A DNA stretch of 64,000 nt from Cephalopachus bancanus (lineage: Eukaryota; Chordata; Mammalia; Primates; Tarsiidae): assembly GCA_027257055.1 (NCBI GenBank), contig JAPVLO010000055.1, forward strand, positions 7,959,501 through 8,023,500, in the 5' to 3' direction. The translations under genes were made by a program, and so were the position numbers. The notes under the pieces were generated by a model. It saw only the letters and a list, made by a program, of their open reading frames with translations, ran no database searches and was not told the origin of the DNA. Of this stretch, positions 60,417 to 64,000 are shown piece by piece; within the stretch, counting starts at the first letter, position 1, and each line of letters starts with the position of its first letter.

Positions 60417-60703
60417 GCCGGGCTCGGTGGCTCAGCCTGTAATTCCGCGCCTTTGGGAGGCTGAGGTGAGTGGATTGCCTGAGCCCGCGGGTTCGAGACC
60501 CGCCTGGGCAGCGAGACCTCATCTCTACAATAAATCAAAAAATCAGTCGGGCGTGGTAGCGCATGCCTGCAATTCCGGCTACTTGGAAGGTTGAGGCGGA
60601 AGGATCGCCGGAGCCCAGCAGGTCGAGGCTGTGGTGGCCGGGAGCAGCCACTGCACTCCAGTCTGGGCGACAGAGTGAGACTCCACCTCAAAAAAAAAAA
60701 AAA
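60417..60703 (+). mobile_element. Alu SINE, tarsier-type, closest to family consensus
   Basis: Plus-strand Alu in L1-4 with target duplication AGAAATGCAA (60407-60416 and 60704-60713). It matches the majority sequence of the window's Alus almost throughout, so it is likely among the youngest copies. Confidence 0.96.
60428..60500 (+). promoter_or_regulatory. Internal RNA polymerase III promoter of the Alu (boxes A and B)
   Basis: Box A TGGCTCAGCCTG (60428-60439) matches 8 of the 9 fixed positions of the tRNA box A consensus TRGCNNAGYNGG. Box B GGTTCGAGACC (60490-60500) fits GWTCRANNC. Box B is embedded in a perfect 6-bp stem GCGGGT/ACCCGC (60487-60503) like a tRNA T-arm. Activity cannot be judged from sequence. 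Confidence 0.75.
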
Positions 60704-62878
60704 AGAAATGCAATTGTCCTTTGCACATTGACTTTGTAACCTGAGATTTTACCAAAGTCCTTTATCAGTACAGGGAGGTTTTTGAAGAACTCTCTGGGGT
60801 TTTCTAGCTGTAGAATCAATTTATCTGCAGAGAGAAAATGTTCTCTTTTCTTATTTTGACATTCCTGATTTCCTATCTTGCTTGATTGCTCTGGCTAGGA
60901 GTTCCAGTACCATGTTGAATAGGAGGGGTGAGAGAGTGGGAATCCTTCTTTTGTTCCAGTTCTCAAAGAGGACACTTCCAACTTTTGCCCATTCAGCAAA
61001 GGTTGGCTGCAGTTTTGTCATAGATGGCTCTTATTGTTTTGAGGAATGTTCCTTCTATGACCAAATGTCCAAGGACTTTTATCAAGAAGGGATGCTGGGT
61101 TTTATCAAATACTTTTTTGTGTCTATTGAGATAATCATATGGTTCTTAGTTTTATAACTACTAATTGCTGAATTACACATATGATCTTGTGAACCAACTC
61201 TGTATCCTGAGAATGAAGCTCACCTGGTCATGGTGGATGATTCTTGAAATGTCCTGTTGAATCTGATTTGCTAGAATCTTGTTTAGAATTTTTGTGTCTA
61301 TGTTTATCAGTGAAATTGGCCTGTAATTGTCTTTGTAGAGTCTTTGCCAGTTTTGAGTATCAGTATGAAATTAGCTTTAGAAAATGAGCTAGGGAGAATT
61401 CCTTTCTTTATGATTGACTGGAATACTTTCAGTAAGATTGGTAGCAGCTCTTCCTTGCATGCCATTTAGAATTAAGCATTTTTTTGCGGGGAGTTTTCTT
61501 ATAACTGAATCAATTTCCTTGAGTGTTATTGGTCTGTTTAGGATTTACATTTCTTTTTGTTTCATCCTTGGGAGATTGTATGACTCTAGGAGATCCTCCA
61601 TTTTTTCTAGGTTTTCTAGTTTATTTGTATACAAATGTTCATAGAATTTTTTATAATCTTTTGAATTACCTCAGGGTCATTTGTGACATTGTCTTTCATT
61701 TCTAATTGTGTTTATTTGGACTTTCTTTTTATTTATCCTTTCAAACAATCAGCTTTTGACTTGATCCTTTCTATATTTTTGTTTTCTATATCCTGAAATT
61801 GTAACGTTTCTTGGTAATCTGTATTTTTCTACTGAAGTTAAAGTTTAAATGTTCTCACCATTCCAGCTCCCTTTGGTGCAAAATAGGCTGTTTACTTTTG
61901 ATCTCTCTATTTTCTTGATACACATATGCAATTCTATGAATATATATCTCATCAGTGCTTTCATGGCACCCCAGGGATTCTGATGTGTCTTTGTTTTTGT
62001 TTGATTCCAGAATCTTTTTTATTTCTGTCTTAATTTCTGTGTTGACCCAAAAGTCATTCAATGGCATGTTGTTTAGTGTCCATGTCTTTGTGTGTTTGGG
62101 GAGAATCTTGTTGGTGGCAATATTTATTTGTATTCTACTGTGATCTGAGAAGATGCTTGGTATTATTTCTACTTTTTGAAACTTGTTTATGCTTGATTTA
62201 TGTGCAAGAATGTGATCAGTTTGGAGTATGTACCATGTAATTACGAATGGAATATATACTCTGTAGTTGCTGGGTAGAGTGTTCTGTAGATGTCTATTTA
62301 AGTCATTTGGTCAAGTGTCAAGTTAAGGTTCTAGATCTCCTTTTTTTTCTTTGATGATCTGTCTAGGCTGTTAGCAAGGTATTGAAGTCTCTGACTAGAA
62401 TTGTGTGAGTGTCTATGTCCTCTCTTAGTTTATTTAGCAATTGTTTTATACAGTCAGGTGCTCCTGTGGTGAGAGCATATATGGTTAAGATAGATATTTC
62501 TTGCTGGTGAAGTGAGCCCTTTATCATTATGTAGTGTCTTTCTATGTCCTTTTTAACTTTTGCTGATTTGAAGTCTGTTTATCTGATATCCGAATAGCCA
62601 ACCCTGCCCTTATTTGTTTTCCATTTTCCTAGGAGGTAATTTGCCTGCCTTTTACCTCGAGCCTGTGGATATCTTTTGCAGTGAGATGTGTTTCTGGAGG
62701 CAGCAGAATTAAGTACAAGTTAGGTAGCTGCCTCTAGTAAGATATGGGAAATTTTCACAGATGACCTCATGAAAGGCTTTCTAGGATGTTCTCAGTTTCC
62801 CCTTCTGTTTCAGAGATTCCAGTCAACCATGTATTCGATTTGTTGACATAATCCTACATCTTTTGTAGGTTTTGTTCC

Positions 62879-62968
62879 TTTTTTTTTTTTTAAGAAAGCA
62901 GGATTTATTGAGAGGAAAGAAAACCTTCCCCAGTGGTGGGGGACATGATGGAGTTGCCCTGCTCATCC
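62879..62968 (-). mobile_element. Short polyadenylated retroposon, copy 2
   Basis: Inside L1-4. On the minus strand it reads a GGGCAACTCC-containing body, TCAATAAATCCTGCTTTCTT with AATAAA, then about 12 As. It aligns with 26206-26284 on the plus strand. The L1-4 text flanks it on both sides. Confidence 0.65.
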
Positions 62969-63059
62969 TTTTTGAGCCTTTTGTCCATGTTTTTGACTGA
63001 CTGGGTTAATTCAAAATTTTGGTCTTCAACCTGAAATTGTTTCCTTTAGTCATCCATTA

Positions 63060-64000
63060 TCTAAATTCTGTGACTGTCATCAGGAACAGGTTGTTCTGGG
63101 TGACTTCTAATGTTTGGGGATTGATAGCTGCTTTTTAAGTTGCTGTCTATTTAGGACTTTGATGATTGCTTGTTTTTATATTCTAGTTCTTACCCATCTG
63201 GGAAGATTAACTTTTCTCTTATTATTGTTATTATTTAGTTTTATTGTTTTGTAGCTAGGTAAGGTCCTGTTGTAGGGCTTTTTCTGTTATTCAGAATAGT
63301 TCACTCAGGGAGAAAGAGAAGGGTATTCATTTCCACTCTGCCATTCTTGCTGAGCAGTGCTCCACACTCAAAGTGACTTTCATGTAGTAGCAAAGTTTTT
63401 TCATGGTCAGAACAGCCACACTGCTTTCCAACCCCTGTTGGGAGCTCAGTGACCACATCAGGCAAGGGAATGGACATCCTGGTAGCTGTTCACTGCTCAT
63501 AGCCCAGAAAAGAAAATTCTGCCTGGAACAGTGCCTCCAGACACCTCTTGTGTCTTCTCTCCCCAGTCCAAATTAGCACTCAGCACTTGAAAACAATGAA
63601 TTCCCTGCCACAGAGGGACCTGCCTTCTGAGTGTGTAAGGTTAGCAGGAAAATCTTCCTGGACTGGAGGGGAAAGTTGGCTGCCAGATGCTCATGGTTGG
63701 CACTGAGTGTGACGGGGAGGCAACCTTTCCCAGCCTGGAAACCAGCCACCCACAGGACCAGATGAGAAGCACACACTTGGGGGCTGACTGGCACAGGTGC
63801 TGAAAGCTCAAGTGCTTTCCCAGTGCCACATTGAATGTGCACTCAGGAGTAGACTGGCACCAGAACTCAGAGCACCGGGGTGTTCTCAGCTCCATGTGGA
63901 GCATGTACTTGGGGGATAGACTGGTGCAGGTGCTCAGAACGTGGGTGTGTTTCCAATTCTGAATGTCGTGCACACTATGGGGCTGGCTAAGGTTTTCAAA
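63060..64000 (-). repeat. L1-4 5' UTR with tandem ~65-70-bp units
   Basis: Divergent units start at about 63761, 63831, 63895 and 63960. Each has a GTGCAC/GAGCAT-like start, a 'ggggg..agactgg' middle and a 'ccaca/ctgaat' end. They belong to the 5' UTR of L1-4 and continue past the window edge. Open frames in this stretch reflect the repeated unit, not a gene. Confidence 0.7.

Larger units (their letters stand above)
58540..62700 (-). pseudogene. LINE-1 ORF2 of L1-4, broken
   Basis: Fragments of the L1 endonuclease/reverse transcriptase. An open stretch at 58676-58957 (minus) keeps the C-terminal zinc-knuckle pattern: CWHSC, then LLHCWWECK, corresponding to C-x3-C-x7-H-x4-C. An open stretch at 59880-60188 (minus) keeps the post-RT text [15 protein letters not shown]. 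One at 61855-62067 lies between endonuclease and RT. Stops, frameshifts and the three insertions rule out an intact protein. Confidence 0.87.
58531..64000 (-). mobile_element. L1-4: long LINE-1, 5' end beyond the window
   Basis: Minus-strand L1 covering ORF2 C-terminus (58540), RT (60080-61400), endonuclease (61850-62700), ORF1 N-terminal part (about 62700-63060) and 5' UTR to the window edge. Its 3' UTR is absent: L1 text starts abruptly at 58531. It carries a plus-strand L1 segment (59099-59653), an Alu (60417-60703) and a short retroposon (62879-62968). Confidence 0.88.

Noticed and set aside
63573..63973. Two overlapping 89- and 110-codon minus-strand frames rich in cysteine
   Set aside because: The residues repeat with the 65-70-bp units of the L1 5' UTR; explained by the tandem array.
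1..64000. CRISPR arrays, operons or a defence-type gene system
   Set aside because: No spaced identical repeats and no bacterial gene organisation. The Alu, L1, MIR and MaLR content is that of a primate nuclear genome.

Overview
This window looks like a non-coding stretch of a primate nuclear genome, and I found no cellular protein-coding gene, tRNA, rRNA or other functional RNA gene that I can defend. Eleven dimeric Alu elements share one diagnostic sequence. The left arm reads GGCTCAGCCTGTAAT where human Alu has GGCTCACGCCTGTAAT. An AATAAATCAAAAAATC linker follows, and the right arm carries a GTGGCCGGGAGCGGCCAC hairpin. This is neither the human/anthropoid nor the lemur/galago pattern, so a tarsier is the best fit. 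The species is an inference, not something I could check.

Layout. From 1 to 7.4 kb there is mostly unique AT-rich DNA with MIR relics, one Alu and a short (CTTT)n insertion. From 7.4 to 16 kb there is a nest of retrotransposons. An old unidentified repeat is present as two inverted copies. One copy was split by an Alu and by a minus-strand L1 (about 8754-15818). That L1 was itself split by a second same-strand L1 (about 11681-13980), which carries a further Alu. From 16 to 31 kb there are degraded L1 relics, three MaLR-type LTRs, MIRs, two Alus in inverted orientation, a TG microsatellite and a short polyadenylated retroposon. At 31.0-31.35 kb lies an ancient hAT transposon with an intact 8-bp target duplication.

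From 33.07 to 39.85 kb there is a nearly full-length plus-strand L1, inserted into a MIR and itself interrupted by an Alu. From 40 to 58 kb there are purine-rich tracts, a long (GGAA)n, older L1 relics on both strands, a 168-bp inverted duplication (49.82/50.84 kb) and four Alus. From 58.2 kb to the end there is an old AluJ-like copy and another long minus-strand L1. That L1 carries an internal inverted L1 segment, an Alu, a second copy of the short polyadenylated retroposon, and tandem units of about 65-70 bp in its 5' region. All L1 reading frames are broken.

Nothing here works as a gene system. The content is a layered record of retrotransposition, readable from target-site duplications. 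The points most worth following are the polymerase III signals of the Alu family, the two inverted repeats, the short retroposon family and the monomer-like L1 5' end.
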